NCBI RefSeq assembly: GCF_010448835.1
Contig: NZ_CP048409.1
Location: 4,629,501-4,693,500 of the forward strand
Origin: Draconibacterium halophilum
GTDB lineage: Bacteria > Bacteroidota > Bacteroidia > Bacteroidales > Prolixibacteraceae
Direction: 5' to 3'
DNA length: 64,000 nt
Under the pieces are notes generated by a model. The model saw only the letters and a program-made list of their open reading frames with translations, was not told the DNA's origin and made no database searches. Within the stretch, counting starts at the first letter, position 1. The number at the start of each line of letters is the position of its first letter. Shown piece after piece: positions 45,754-54,025 of this stretch. The translations under genes were made by a program, and so were the position numbers.

Positions 45754-45815
45754 TGTCATTTCGAGAGAGATAGAAGCTCCGAAGTAAGAGATTCCTCACT
45801 TTGTTCGGAATGACA
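45754..45815. repeat. intergenic palindromic repeat (TGTCATTTCGA family) between gmk and nadD
   Basis: TGTCATTTCGA (45754-45764) and TTCGGAATGACA (45804-45815) are inverted ends; the inside reads GAGATTCCTCAC. Second copy of the family seen at 15230-15313. Confidence 0.75.
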
Positions 45816-45829
45816 TATAATAGGATTAA

Positions 45830-46396
45830 TTAGCTTTTTAGAAAATTGGTGATAATTTTTTCGGCTTCTACAAAAGCGTCTTCCAGCTTGTCGTTTATAA
45901 TTACTACATCAAACTGCGAGGCAAAACTCAATTCGTGCTCGGCTTTGGCAACCCGCATGGCAATTTTTTCTTCACTGTCAGTCGATCTTCCAACCAGGCG
46001 ATTTCGTAACTCGTCGACCGAAGGTGGCTGTACAAAAACAGCCAGTGCCTCATCGCCGTAGTATTTTTTAATGTTTAGGCCGCCAACAACATCCACATCA
46101 AAAACTACATTTTTGCCCTGTTCTCGGATTCGTTCCACTTCGCTTTTTAGTGTGCCGTAACTGGTTCCCTTATAAACTTCTTCCCATTCCAGAAACTCGT
46201 CGTTTGTCACTTTTGCCAGAAACTCTTCGCCCGATAAAAAGTAGTAATCCTTACCGTGTGTTTCGGTGTGCCGCGGTTCGCGACTGGTGGCCGAAATTGA
46301 AAATTCAAGATCGAAGCCTTTCTGTAATAAATGATTTACGATGGTAGTTTTACCGGCACCAGACGGCGCCGAAAATATGATCAATCTTCCCTTCAT
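45830..46396 (-). CDS. gmk: guanylate kinase
   Basis: 188 residues. Phosphorylates GMP to GDP. Seen: P-loop LIIFSAPSGAGKTTIVNHLL, SATSREPRHTETHGKDYYFL, and GTSYGTLKSEVERI. Part of the minus-strand series mnmA, yicC, gmk, nadD, where yicC-gmk is a widely conserved pair; here a decayed gene lies between them. Confidence 0.97.
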   Translation of the reverse strand: MKGRLIIFSAPSGAGKTTIVNHLLQKGFDLEFSISATSREPRHTETHGKDYYFLSGEEFLAKVTNDEFLEWEEVYKGTSYGTLKSEVERIREQGKNVVFDVDVVGGLNIKKYYGDEALAVFVQPPSVDELRNRLVGRSTDSEEKIAMRVAKAEHELSFASQFDVVIINDKLEDAFVEAEKIITNFLKS

Positions 46397-46402
46397 TGCT
46401 CA

Positions 46403-46437
46403 AGTAAAAAGTTAAAAGTAAAAAGGCAAAAGTAAGG
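46403..46437 (-). repeat. AT-rich heptameric leader repeat before gmk
   Basis: On the gmk coding strand five 7-nt units end 6 nt before the ATG: plus-strand units AGTAAAA, AGTTAAA, AGTAAAA, AGGCAAA, AGTAAGG. The minus-strand core is nCTTTTn, the AT-rich version of the CTTCCG arrays before arg and his genes. Confidence 0.55.
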
Positions 46438-46514
46438 TTTTCACAATTAAAGTTTAAAAGTAAATGTAAAAAGGTAAAAGTTTAAAGAAAAATAGCAAAA
46501 GAGAGAATCAGTGA

Positions 46515-46904
46515 CTACTTATTTCTTTTAGATTTTGAAACAATACTTCCTAAAATCAATTTTAATTCTCCTGATTCATTGATGAGATATTCTAACTTTT
46601 CATAGTTTGCCTTTGAATCTCCGCTAATGGAGCGAATCAACCTCAACCAATAGTTGCTCTCTCATCTCCTTTAACGATATTTCTGTCTTGTAAATAAAAT
46701 CTGGTTTTGAGGATGCAGCCTGAGCTTCTTTATAATTTGCTCCGGTTGAAGAAGCCGCTTTTATTAATTGATATTTTATAACCTTATATTCCTGCTAATC
46801 CGGCAAAGTCCTTAGAAAAAGTATTACTTCAGTAACAAATTCGAAGATTCTTTTTTGAAGGTTATTTTCTATTTGGATTAATTTTTGCCTTTCTACTTTT
46901 GCAT
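46515..46904 (-). pseudogene. four-helix bundle protein (23S rRNA IVS/TIGR02436 type), decayed
   Basis: Read on the minus strand, the pieces match this family well: KRIFEFVTEVILFLRTLPD, a TAG, QEYKVIKYQLIKAASSTGAN, YKEAQAASSKPDFIYKTEIS, LKEMRE, then a 2-nt loss in an AG repeat (GAGAGCAAC region), then YWLRLIRSISGDSKANYEKL and ILGSIVSKSKRNK with its stop at 46515. There is also a stop four codons after the presumed ATG at 46902-46904. Small proteins of this family occur singly in many Bacteroidota; function unknown. Several lesions make this a real pseudogene. Confidence 0.75.
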
Positions 46905-46906
46905 TG

Positions 46907-47782
46907 TTACAAAACATTAAGCAGTTGTTCCTTCACACGTTCCAAATGGTCTTTCATTTGAACAACAATACGCTGAATATTGGTCTCGTTGGCTTTTGAT
47001 CCAATAGTGTTAATCTCGCGACCAAGTTCCTGAGAAATAAAGCCAAGTTTTTTGCCGGATGAGCCATTTTGTTTTGCCGTTTCCAGGAAATACTCGCAAT
47101 GATTGGCCAAACGTACTTTCTCCTCGTTAATGTCCAGTTTCTCCAGGTAAAAAATCAACTCTTGCTCAAAACGGTTTTCATCCACATTGCCATTCATTTT
47201 CAGCGCCTCCAGATTATCCGTTAAACGAACTTTCAAAGCTTCGATACGCTGTTTTTCAAATGGCTCTACTTCTTTCAGCAATCTACTAATACTTTCTACA
47301 TTCCCCAGAATATCAGTTTCAAGTGCCTCTCCTTCTTTTGCACGGAAATCGTTAATTTCGTCAAGTGCAGACAAAATGTTGGAATAAATGTTTTCCCATT
47401 CCGTTTCGTCGAGTGTTTCGTATTCGGTTTTTACCACATCGGGCAAACGCATGGCAGACTGTAAAGTACTGTGATCGACAACCAGACCTAAATCTTTGCT
47501 AATCTCACTCAGATGGTTGTAATATCCTTTCAGAATGGGCTCATTAATCTTCGAGTTGGTTTCGTCGCCCAGATTTTCCACATAAATATTAAAATCAACT
47601 TTCCCGCGTACCAGTTTTTCCGCAATGGCCTTACGAATTATAATGTCCTTCTCGCGATACAATGCGGGAGTCCGGGTATTTATATCAAGCTGTTTACTGT
47701 TCAGCGATTTAATTTCAATGGTAATCTTTTTGTTGCTTACCTCGAATTCTGCTTTACCAAAGCCGGTCATTGATTTTATCAT
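46907..47782 (-). CDS. YicC family endoribonuclease
   Basis: 291 residues. Seen: the start MIKSMTGFGKAEF, IEIKSLNSKQLDINTR, and the C-terminal DUF1732 part with GKKLGFISQELGREINTIGS and HLERVKEQLLNVL. YicC in E. coli is an mRNA-cutting enzyme and stress modulator. It lies between mnmA and gmk on the same strand; the family is often next to gmk. Confidence 0.93.
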   Translation of the reverse strand: MIKSMTGFGKAEFEVSNKKITIEIKSLNSKQLDINTRTPALYREKDIIIRKAIAEKLVRGKVDFNIYVENLGDETNSKINEPILKGYYNHLSEISKDLGLVVDHSTLQSAMRLPDVVKTEYETLDETEWENIYSNILSALDEINDFRAKEGEALETDILGNVESISRLLKEVEPFEKQRIEALKVRLTDNLEALKMNGNVDENRFEQELIFYLEKLDINEEKVRLANHCEYFLETAKQNGSSGKKLGFISQELGREINTIGSKANETNIQRIVVQMKDHLERVKEQLLNVL

Positions 47783-47814
47783 GTGGTTATATTTTTTTTA
47801 CGAAATTAACATTT

Positions 47815-47848
47815 AAGTCGTAAGTCAGATGTCAGAATCCGGAAGTTT
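47815..47848 (-). repeat. degenerate heptameric repeat between mnmA and yicC
   Basis: Plus-strand 7-nt units AAGTCGT, AAGTCAG, ATGTCAG, AATCCGG, AAGTTTT; on the yicC strand the cores read ACTTnnn. It begins right after the mnmA stop, about 33 nt before yicC. Confidence 0.45.
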
Positions 47849-49027
47849 TTAGACAATTGCCCCCGATCCGATCAGTTCATCCCCCAGATACCAGGCAGCA
47901 AATTGCCCTGAGGTAATTCCCCGTTGCTCGTTTTCGAAGATGAACCAGGCGCCGTCGTTGCGCACGTGTATCGTTCCTCTTTCCAGTGGTTGCCGGTAAC
48001 GGATTCGGATATCAAAATCACGTTTTTCGCCCACTTCCATTTTTAGATCGGGGCGAATCCAGTGCATATTTTCAGTGGCTACAAACAATCCTTTGCGGTA
48101 CAATCCGGGATGTTCGGTGCCCTCGCCCACATAAATAATATTGCGTTTTACATCGGTGGCCAATACAAAAAGTGGTTCTTTGCGGCCACCAATATTCAGC
48201 CCTTTACGTTGACCAACCGTATAAAAATGAGCGCCCTGGTGTTCGCCAATCACTTCGCCATTCCACGGTTTATACGGAAACGGGAAACACAGTTTTTTGT
48301 AGTTTTCTTCCGAAACTTCAAGCTGTTTTTTCTTTTCCATGAATTTAGCCGGGATCTCGATCACATTCCCCACTTTTGGTTCCAACTGTTGTTGCAAAAA
48401 GGTTGGCAGATCGACTTTCCCCACAAAACAAATACCCTGCGAATCTTTCCGCTCGGCAGTTGGCAGGTTTTGTCGACGGGCAATTTCACGCACCTCAGGT
48501 TTCAACAATTCACCCACCGGAAACATTGATTTGGAAAGCTGGTTCTGATTCAATTGGCAAAGAAAATAGCTTTGGTCTTTATTCGGATCTTTACCGGCCA
48601 ACAACTGATGAATGGTTTTGCCATCCACTTCCACCTCGCTTTTTCGGCAATAATGCCCTGTTGCCACAAAATCAGCGTCAAACTTCAAGGCTTCTTCCAT
48701 GAAAGTGTCGAATTTAATCTCACGATTACACAGCACATCGGGGTTTGGCGTGCGGCCGGCCTGGTATTCGGCAAACATGTAATCAATAACACGTTGTTTA
48801 TAGTCTTTGCTTAAATCGACAATGTGAAAAGGGATATCGAGTTTTTTTGCTACCATTTTGGCAATCAGCGAATCTTCTTCCCACGTACACGAGCTGGTGA
48901 GCACTCCTTCACGTTCGCGGTAGTTAATCATAAACAACCCGATAACTTCATGCCCCTGTTCCTTTAACAGCCAGGCTGCCACACTCGAATCAACACCACC
49001 AGAAAGTCCAACTACTACCCTGCTCAT
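47849..49027 (-). CDS. mnmA: tRNA-specific 2-thiouridylase MnmA
   Basis: 392 residues. Puts sulfur on U34 of Lys, Glu and Gln tRNAs. Seen: PP-loop VVGLSGGVDSSVAAWLL, the first catalytic Cys in TPNPDVLCNREIKF, the second in SQGICFVGK, FLCQLNQNQL, and a C-terminal beta-barrel with YTVGQRKGLNIGG. Bacteroidota often carry two MnmA copies; whether another exists cannot be told here. Confidence 0.96.
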   Translation of the reverse strand: MSRVVVGLSGGVDSSVAAWLLKEQGHEVIGLFMINYREREGVLTSSCTWEEDSLIAKMVAKKLDIPFHIVDLSKDYKQRVIDYMFAEYQAGRTPNPDVLCNREIKFDTFMEEALKFDADFVATGHYCRKSEVEVDGKTIHQLLAGKDPNKDQSYFLCQLNQNQLSKSMFPVGELLKPEVREIARRQNLPTAERKDSQGICFVGKVDLPTFLQQQLEPKVGNVIEIPAKFMEKKKQLEVSEENYKKLCFPFPYKPWNGEVIGEHQGAHFYTVGQRKGLNIGGRKEPLFVLATDVKRNIIYVGEGTEHPGLYRKGLFVATENMHWIRPDLKMEVGEKRDFDIRIRYRQPLERGTIHVRNDGAWFIFENEQRGITSGQFAAWYLGDELIGSGAIV

Positions 49028-49381
49028 TTATACATTTTTAGGGCGGCAAAAATACAATGAAAAAGTAGAACGAGCAAAAGGAATGACGAATGTGGAATGA
49101 TGATTAACAATTTTAAATTTCGGCATGTATAGGCAAGGAGCACATAACAATATGTACACTAAAAAGGGCTCACAGACTCCCCCTCCAAATACCCGACTTT
49201 CGCCCCTGAAGGACGGTACAAAATAGACATTGCCGCCATCGTTACAAATGAGGCAGACGATAATCAAACAACACATATTCTACTGAAAAAGAGCACACTG
49301 AAACACAACAATTACGCTTTTGTGATACTTCTGTGATAAACCCAAACTACCTTTCGCCTGTTCAACTTAGAAAACAATAGC
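49028..49381. other. intergenic region upstream of the two-component system
   Basis: 354 bp with no gene. The short frame on the minus strand (to 49276) has no family character. The right end holds the response regulator promoter described separately. Confidence 0.4.
49321..49355 (+). promoter_or_regulatory. response-regulator promoter with 11-bp-spaced TGTGAT direct repeat
   Basis: TGTGAT at 49321-49326 and again at 49332-49337 (11 bp apart), then 10 nt, then TACCTTTC (49348-49355), one base off TAnnTTTG. Direct repeats one helical turn apart are the usual binding pattern of OmpR/PhoB regulators. The same layout occurs before the spondin gene. Confidence 0.55.
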
Positions 49382-50077
49382 ATGGAAAAGGCATTGATCA
49401 TTGAAGACGACAAGGATATTTCCGAATTGGTAGCGATTCATCTGTCCGATATGGATTTGGAAGTTGACAAAGCTTTCGACGGAAAAGATGGGTTAATGAA
49501 AGCCCTGAACAACCACTACCGTTTTATTCTGCTTGATCTCCGACTTCCGCTGCTCGACGGTTTCGAGATTTGCAAACGGCTGCGAATGGAAAAGGTAAAT
49601 ACCCCCATTTTAATGCTCACATCGAAATCGGAAGAGATCGACAAAGTACTCGGGCTTGAAATGGGTGCCGACGATTACATCTCGAAACCCTTTGGTATTC
49701 GCGAATTGCTGGCACGGATAAAAGCGGTGCTCAGGCGGTACGATTCGGCGCGAAACAATGATGAGATTGAGGAAAAAGAAATTCGTTTTGATGATCTTTA
49801 TATTAATGTAGGTATGCGTATTGTTGAACTAAACGGGAACCGGATTGAGCTTTCGCCAAAAGAATTCGACTTGTTAATTCACCTGGCATCACACCCCGGC
49901 AGAACCTATTCCCGAATGCAGCTGCTCAATAAAATTTGGGGCTACGAGTTTGAAGGATTTGAGCATACCGTTAATTCGCACATTAACCGCTTACGCTCGA
50001 AGATAGAAACCGATATGAACCAGCCGCAATTCATTTTAACCACGTGGGGAGTTGGCTACAAATTCAGAGAAAATTAA
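49382..50077 (+). CDS. OmpR/PhoB-family response regulator
   Basis: 231 residues. Seen: receiver domain with the acidic pair EDD near residue 8, phospho-Asp in ILLDLRLPLLDG, and Lys in ADDYISKPFG; then a winged-helix DNA-binding domain with ELSPKEFDLLIHLASHPG and HTVNSHINRLRSKIE. Followed by the histidine kinase after 10 nt. Likely binds the TGTGAT repeats before its own gene and before the spondin gene (inference). Confidence 0.95.
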   Translation: MEKALIIEDDKDISELVAIHLSDMDLEVDKAFDGKDGLMKALNNHYRFILLDLRLPLLDGFEICKRLRMEKVNTPILMLTSKSEEIDKVLGLEMGADDYISKPFGIRELLARIKAVLRRYDSARNNDEIEEKEIRFDDLYINVGMRIVELNGNRIELSPKEFDLLIHLASHPGRTYSRMQLLNKIWGYEFEGFEHTVNSHINRLRSKIETDMNQPQFILTTWGVGYKFREN

Positions 50078-50087
50078 AAAAACACAA

Positions 50088-51560
50088 ATGAAGCAATCAA
50101 AAATATTTAATCGCTTATACTTGCAGGTATCTGCCATATTCTTGCTGGTACTCTTTATGTTTACAGCTATCGCGCTGTACATTTCTGTTCAATCTTCAGC
50201 CAAGTATTCGGTGGAGGTAAACCAGCGTCTAAACCGAAATCTGGCAAGCAGCACCGTGGAAGTTATACAACCGCTGATGAAAGACGACATTGCCAGCGAT
50301 GAAGCTATTGCCGACATCATGCACTCGATGATGGTGATCAATCCAATTGTGGAAGTTTATTTGCTCAATCCCGAGGGGAAAATCCTGAATTACGTTGCTC
50401 CTGAAAAAGTAGTAAAACTTGAAGAAGTAAATCTGGCTCCCATAAAAAAGTTTATTGCCGATCCCGATCATAGCATTATTTATGGCGACGACCCCCGGAA
50501 TCCGGGAGAATTTAAAACATTCTCTGCCGCCACCATTACCGAAGGCGATGTGCTGAAAGGTTACATTTATATTGTTCTGGCCAGTCAGGAATATATTTCG
50601 GCAGCGCAAACCGTAATCGGAAGTTATATCCTCGGCTTGTCCATTCGCTCGGTAATCATCATCCTCATCATATCGGCACTTGTTGGCTTGCTGGCGATTT
50701 GGTTTATTACCAAAAAACTGAATCCGATCATCAATGGAATTCAGGAATTTAAAAAAGGAAATCTCTCTGCCCGAATCAATGTTAAAAGCGAAGGAGAGCT
50801 GGATCGTATTGCACTTGTTTTTAACCAGATGGCAGATACTATCGAACAAAACATCAGCGAATTAAAAGGAGTGGATAACCTTCGCCGCGAACTTATCGGC
50901 AATGTATCGCACGATTTGCGTACACCGGTTGCCTCCATTCAGGGGTACGCTGAAACACTTCTCCTGAAACAGGATAATATTACAAAAGAGGAACAGAATA
51001 AATACCTTACGATCATTTTTAAAAGCTGTGGTCGACTGCAACGTTTGGTTGAAGATCTGTTTGAATTATCAAAACTGGAAACGAACCAGATCGAACTGCA
51101 TACCGAACCATTTTCCATTTCCGAGCTGGTATACGATATCGTAAATAAATACCGTATTCTTTCACAAAAAAAGGGTATTAATATTGACACAGTAATTGCG
51201 AAAAACGTTCCGGTGGTGGAGGCTGATGTTTCGCTTATTAACCGGGTGTTACAAAACCTGATTGATAATGCCATGAAATTTTGCCACGAAGGCGACAGTA
51301 TTCAAATTGAAATTGATACACAGGAACCTGAAAAAGTGGAGATCCGTGTTGTCGATTCCGGTCCGGGAATAAAACAGGAAGATCTTCCGAATGTATTTCA
51401 TCGCTATTTTAAAGGACGAAACGATGAGCACGGTACAGGACTCGGACTGACTATTGTTAAAAAGATCATCGATCTGCACCATTCTCATATTCGGGTGCAA
51501 AGCCAGTACGGAAAAGGGGCAATATTTATTTTCGATCTGCCTAAAGCATTTACGGCGTAA
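50088..51560 (+). CDS. sensor histidine kinase
   Basis: 490 residues from the ATG at 50088; an earlier in-frame start overlaps the regulator gene. Seen: TM1 (about 12-33), a periplasmic sensor of about 150 residues, TM2 (about 195-215), HAMP (WFITKKLNPIINGIQEF), HisKA with the phospho-His in NVSHDLRTPVASIQGYAE, and HATPase with NLIDNAMKFC, VVDSGPGIKQEDL and GTGLGLTIVKKII. Signal unknown. Confidence 0.95.
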   Translation: MKQSKIFNRLYLQVSAIFLLVLFMFTAIALYISVQSSAKYSVEVNQRLNRNLASSTVEVIQPLMKDDIASDEAIADIMHSMMVINPIVEVYLLNPEGKILNYVAPEKVVKLEEVNLAPIKKFIADPDHSIIYGDDPRNPGEFKTFSAATITEGDVLKGYIYIVLASQEYISAAQTVIGSYILGLSIRSVIIILIISALVGLLAIWFITKKLNPIINGIQEFKKGNLSARINVKSEGELDRIALVFNQMADTIEQNISELKGVDNLRRELIGNVSHDLRTPVASIQGYAETLLLKQDNITKEEQNKYLTIIFKSCGRLQRLVEDLFELSKLETNQIELHTEPFSISELVYDIVNKYRILSQKKGINIDTVIAKNVPVVEADVSLINRVLQNLIDNAMKFCHEGDSIQIEIDTQEPEKVEIRVVDSGPGIKQEDLPNVFHRYFKGRNDEHGTGLGLTIVKKIIDLHHSHIRVQSQYGKGAIFIFDLPKAFTA

Positions 51561-52106
51561 AATTCGTTCTACTATTCGATCAGGTTCATTAGGTTGTTCC
51601 CCTGTCCGTCAACCTCCTATTTAATTCGCAACTAATAAAGGACAGCATATCGAAGGGCCGATCCATATGCGTCGCATAGCAGGCCACATTTTCAATAGAA
51701 TTAGTGATTGCGCCCCTTCTCAATTGATCTTATTCTCCCCGGGCGACACTCTCCGCCGTCCGGCTTTTCGTTTTGCCCGGGGCTGAAATATTACGGACTT
51801 TCAGCCCTGTATTATTTTACTTGTTGTAGTTCTTTGGATAAAAAGCGCTGAAAGTGCGCTCTAATATAGCCCGGGGCAGAGTAATTCAACGAATTACATC
51901 GCCCCGGGTCAGGATAATGTGTCTTGAATCGTCCGGCGAAGGAAGATGATCGAAACTCTTGGTTCTTCCGGACCAAAATGAGCTAAAACATTTTTAAATT
52001 GCAGGCAAGAGTTGATCCTCTACTTGTCTTAATTCACAACCTCCTAAAAACCAAATCACCACCAATCACAGAACCATTAAAAAAGTTTATAAAAGCTTGA
52101 AATCCT
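51561..52106. other. long intergenic region after the histidine kinase gene
   Basis: About 545 bp without a gene. Its middle (51737-51908) is a block of hairpins, listed separately. The rest shows no recognised feature. Confidence 0.4.
51737..51908. repeat. GC-rich multi-hairpin intergenic element
   Basis: Four hairpins in 172 bp: CCCCGGGC (51737) with GCCCGGGG (51775); GGGCTGAAA with TTTCAGCCC (51780-51808); AGCGC/GCGCT (51844-51860); and GCCCGGGGC-AGA-GTAATTC with GAATTAC-ATC-GCCCCGGGT (51869-51908). The CCCGGGGC arms recur and could pair across hairpins. It looks like a dispersed REP-type element; no coding frame. Confidence 0.6.
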
Positions 52107-52141
52107 TGTGACTTTTTTGTGATACTTTCTTCGGAATTTTG
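52107..52141 (+). promoter_or_regulatory. spondin-gene promoter with 11-bp-spaced TGTGA direct repeat
   Basis: TGTGAC (52107-52112) and TGTGAT (52118-52123) lie 11 bp apart. After 10 nt comes GAATTTTG (52134-52141), one base off TAnnTTTG. Box-to--7 distance is 27 nt, identical to the response-regulator promoter at 49321. Confidence 0.55.
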
Positions 52142-52171
52142 ATGTGAGTTAACATTAAAAAATCTAAAAAA

Positions 52172-53434
52172 ATGAAAGCATTACGATTAACAATGGTAGC
52201 AGCTTTGGCTGTATTACTTTTTACACAATGTGAAAAGGACGAAATGATGGAACCTGAAACGAAAAGTGGCACTTTGCCTGATGTGGTTCCTGCAAAAATG
52301 TACACAGTTACAGTTGAAAACGTTTCTGTGCACTATGATTATTTTGCTGCCGGTGCCGAATTTGGCGTTACCGGTGGCGATGCAACTCCTCCGGCTCATC
52401 CTGGTGAAACCATAACGGTTCATTTTCATGCCGGACCAAGTCACAAATTATCTTTTGCCTCAATGTATGGTGCATCAAACGACTGGTTTTATGCACCTAA
52501 CGATGACGGTATCGAACTCTTCCCCGGCGGATCGGCACTAGAAGGTGACATTACAGGCATGACCTATTTATGGGATGCTGGAACAGAGGTAGACGGATCG
52601 ACAACCGACGAAGAGGAAAGTAACCCGGTTGGCATGGTTTCAACGACAGAAGAAAATATTCAGGTGCTCCTGGATTACAATGGTGAAAGTATGTTTACTT
52701 TAACTATAAATGTACTTCCGGGATCGGCAACTCCACTATCTCCGGTTGCATGGGTGGTTCATTCAATGGATCAGCACCCAATTTTTATGGAAGGTGAACT
52801 GGATTATGGAATGGGACTGGAAGCCTTGGCAGAAACCGGAAATGCCGGACCACTGGGAGAATACCTTTCCATGCATAGTGGCTATGTTTCGCCAGTTGCT
52901 CCTGTACTTTGGGCCGTGCACGAAAAAGGTGACATGCCCATATTTACCAAGAATATGGTTGATCGTGGCAAAGGACTGGAACTACTGGCCGAAACAGGAA
53001 ATCCGGGAGAGTTAGCCGACACCCTTGTAAATAGAGGTTACAATGCTGGTGCTAGCGCCATTCCTGATGGACAAGATAATATTGCCCCATTGTTTCCGGG
53101 AGATACATATACTTTTTCATTTAATGCAAAACCAAATCAATACCTAAGCATTGCCAGCATGTTGGGTAAATCAAACGACAACTTCTTTGCCTTTGGCGAC
53201 AGCGGTTTTAAACTGGCTGCCGGTAACAACATGAGAGACATAACAAGCAAAGTGATGCTTTGGGATGCAGGAACCGAAGTAAACGAATATCCGGGAGCAG
53301 GTATCCATCAAGGACCATCTGAAGGCAGCACTGAAAATGAAGTTGTGCAACCTTTAATGGATGTTAATGACGGTTTCTGGTGGCCAGATGCTTCTCAGGT
53401 AATTAAAGTTACCATTCACAAAAATAAGAATTAG
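52172..53434 (+). CDS. spondin-domain lipoprotein with duplicated domain
   Basis: 420 residues. Lipoprotein-type signal peptide ending LLFTQC. Two spondin_N beta-sandwich domains (about 40-185 and 305-418), each with a LSFASMYGASNDWF / LSIASMLGKSNDNF motif and a LWDAGTEV motif. Between them are two copies of a 45-residue unit (PVAWVVHSMDQHPIFMEG and PVLWAVHEKGDMPIFTKN, both ending in LAETGN). Spondin domains are extracellular binding domains, and the outer-membrane anchor fits that. It shares an operator-like repeat with the upstream regulator gene. Confidence 0.88.
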   Translation: MKALRLTMVAALAVLLFTQCEKDEMMEPETKSGTLPDVVPAKMYTVTVENVSVHYDYFAAGAEFGVTGGDATPPAHPGETITVHFHAGPSHKLSFASMYGASNDWFYAPNDDGIELFPGGSALEGDITGMTYLWDAGTEVDGSTTDEEESNPVGMVSTTEENIQVLLDYNGESMFTLTINVLPGSATPLSPVAWVVHSMDQHPIFMEGELDYGMGLEALAETGNAGPLGEYLSMHSGYVSPVAPVLWAVHEKGDMPIFTKNMVDRGKGLELLAETGNPGELADTLVNRGYNAGASAIPDGQDNIAPLFPGDTYTFSFNAKPNQYLSIASMLGKSNDNFFAFGDSGFKLAAGNNMRDITSKVMLWDAGTEVNEYPGAGIHQGPSEGSTENEVVQPLMDVNDGFWWPDASQVIKVTIHKNKN

Positions 53435-53458
53435 GTAAAAATATTGAGGGAAAGACAT

Positions 53459-54025
53459 TCATGAGAAATCCACTGGTATGTACCGGTGGATTTTTTTATT
53501 TCTTTTTTTTAGGCGGTTGGTTCCAAAACAAGCCATTTCCCGCTCTGGAAAACCCACATCAAAAACGGTTCCAATTTCATTGTCTGAAAGAATTTTTATG
53601 GTGAAACGCGCCCGTCCACTCGGTACAAAATTTTCTATCCGCTCAGTTTCAAACACCAGTTGTTCCGGTGTTAATATGGAATCGTTTAGTGCATATTCGG
53701 TAAAATAACCTTCGCTGTGGTACTGACGAAACATCACCATCTTTCGGGCACTATCAAAACTTAAAATTCCTTTGTCATCGTGCACCTCGCCTTCCGCATT
53801 TTGTTCGGTCGGTTCAAATTCAGAGTGATGTTTTACTTCAATGTATTGTTTATTCATCAGCCACGAATAGTCGGCTGTAATTTTCGATTTGGCGTTACCA
53901 AAACCTCCGCCACTTCCTTCCCAATGTCCGATCAGGTTTTCAAAACGACTTAATGGATTTTCTTATGCAAACAAGCTAAACGACGCGATTATCAAAAAGA
54001 TAATGACAAATCCTTTTAACTTCAT
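53459..54025 (-). pseudogene. exported lipocalin-like (DUF1579-type) protein, interrupted
   Basis: From the ATG at 54025, which overlaps the helicase stop (TAATG), the frame reads a signal peptide FVIIFLIIASFSLFA and then TAA (53963-53965) where CAA is expected at the cleavage site. It then continues ENPLSRFENLIGHWEGSGGG and, from a Met at 53857, a good beta-rich domain with FDSARKMVMFRQYHSEG. The 3' end reads through an A7 run into the neighbour's terminator; one A fewer would give RLKKK-stop at about 53503. So one nonsense codon and probably one frameshift. Family function unknown. Confidence 0.7.
53468..53497 (+). terminator. intrinsic terminator after the spondin gene
   Basis: ATCCACTGG (53468-53476), loop TATGTA, CCGGTGGAT (53483-53491), then T7. 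34 nt past the stop. The convergent lipocalin-like frame runs over it, which argues that that frame is shifted. Confidence 0.75.

Noticed and set aside
51561..52106. CRISPR array in the repeat-rich gap after the histidine kinase gene
   Set aside because: The repeats are a few different hairpins, not equal direct repeats with regular spacers, and no cas genes are near.
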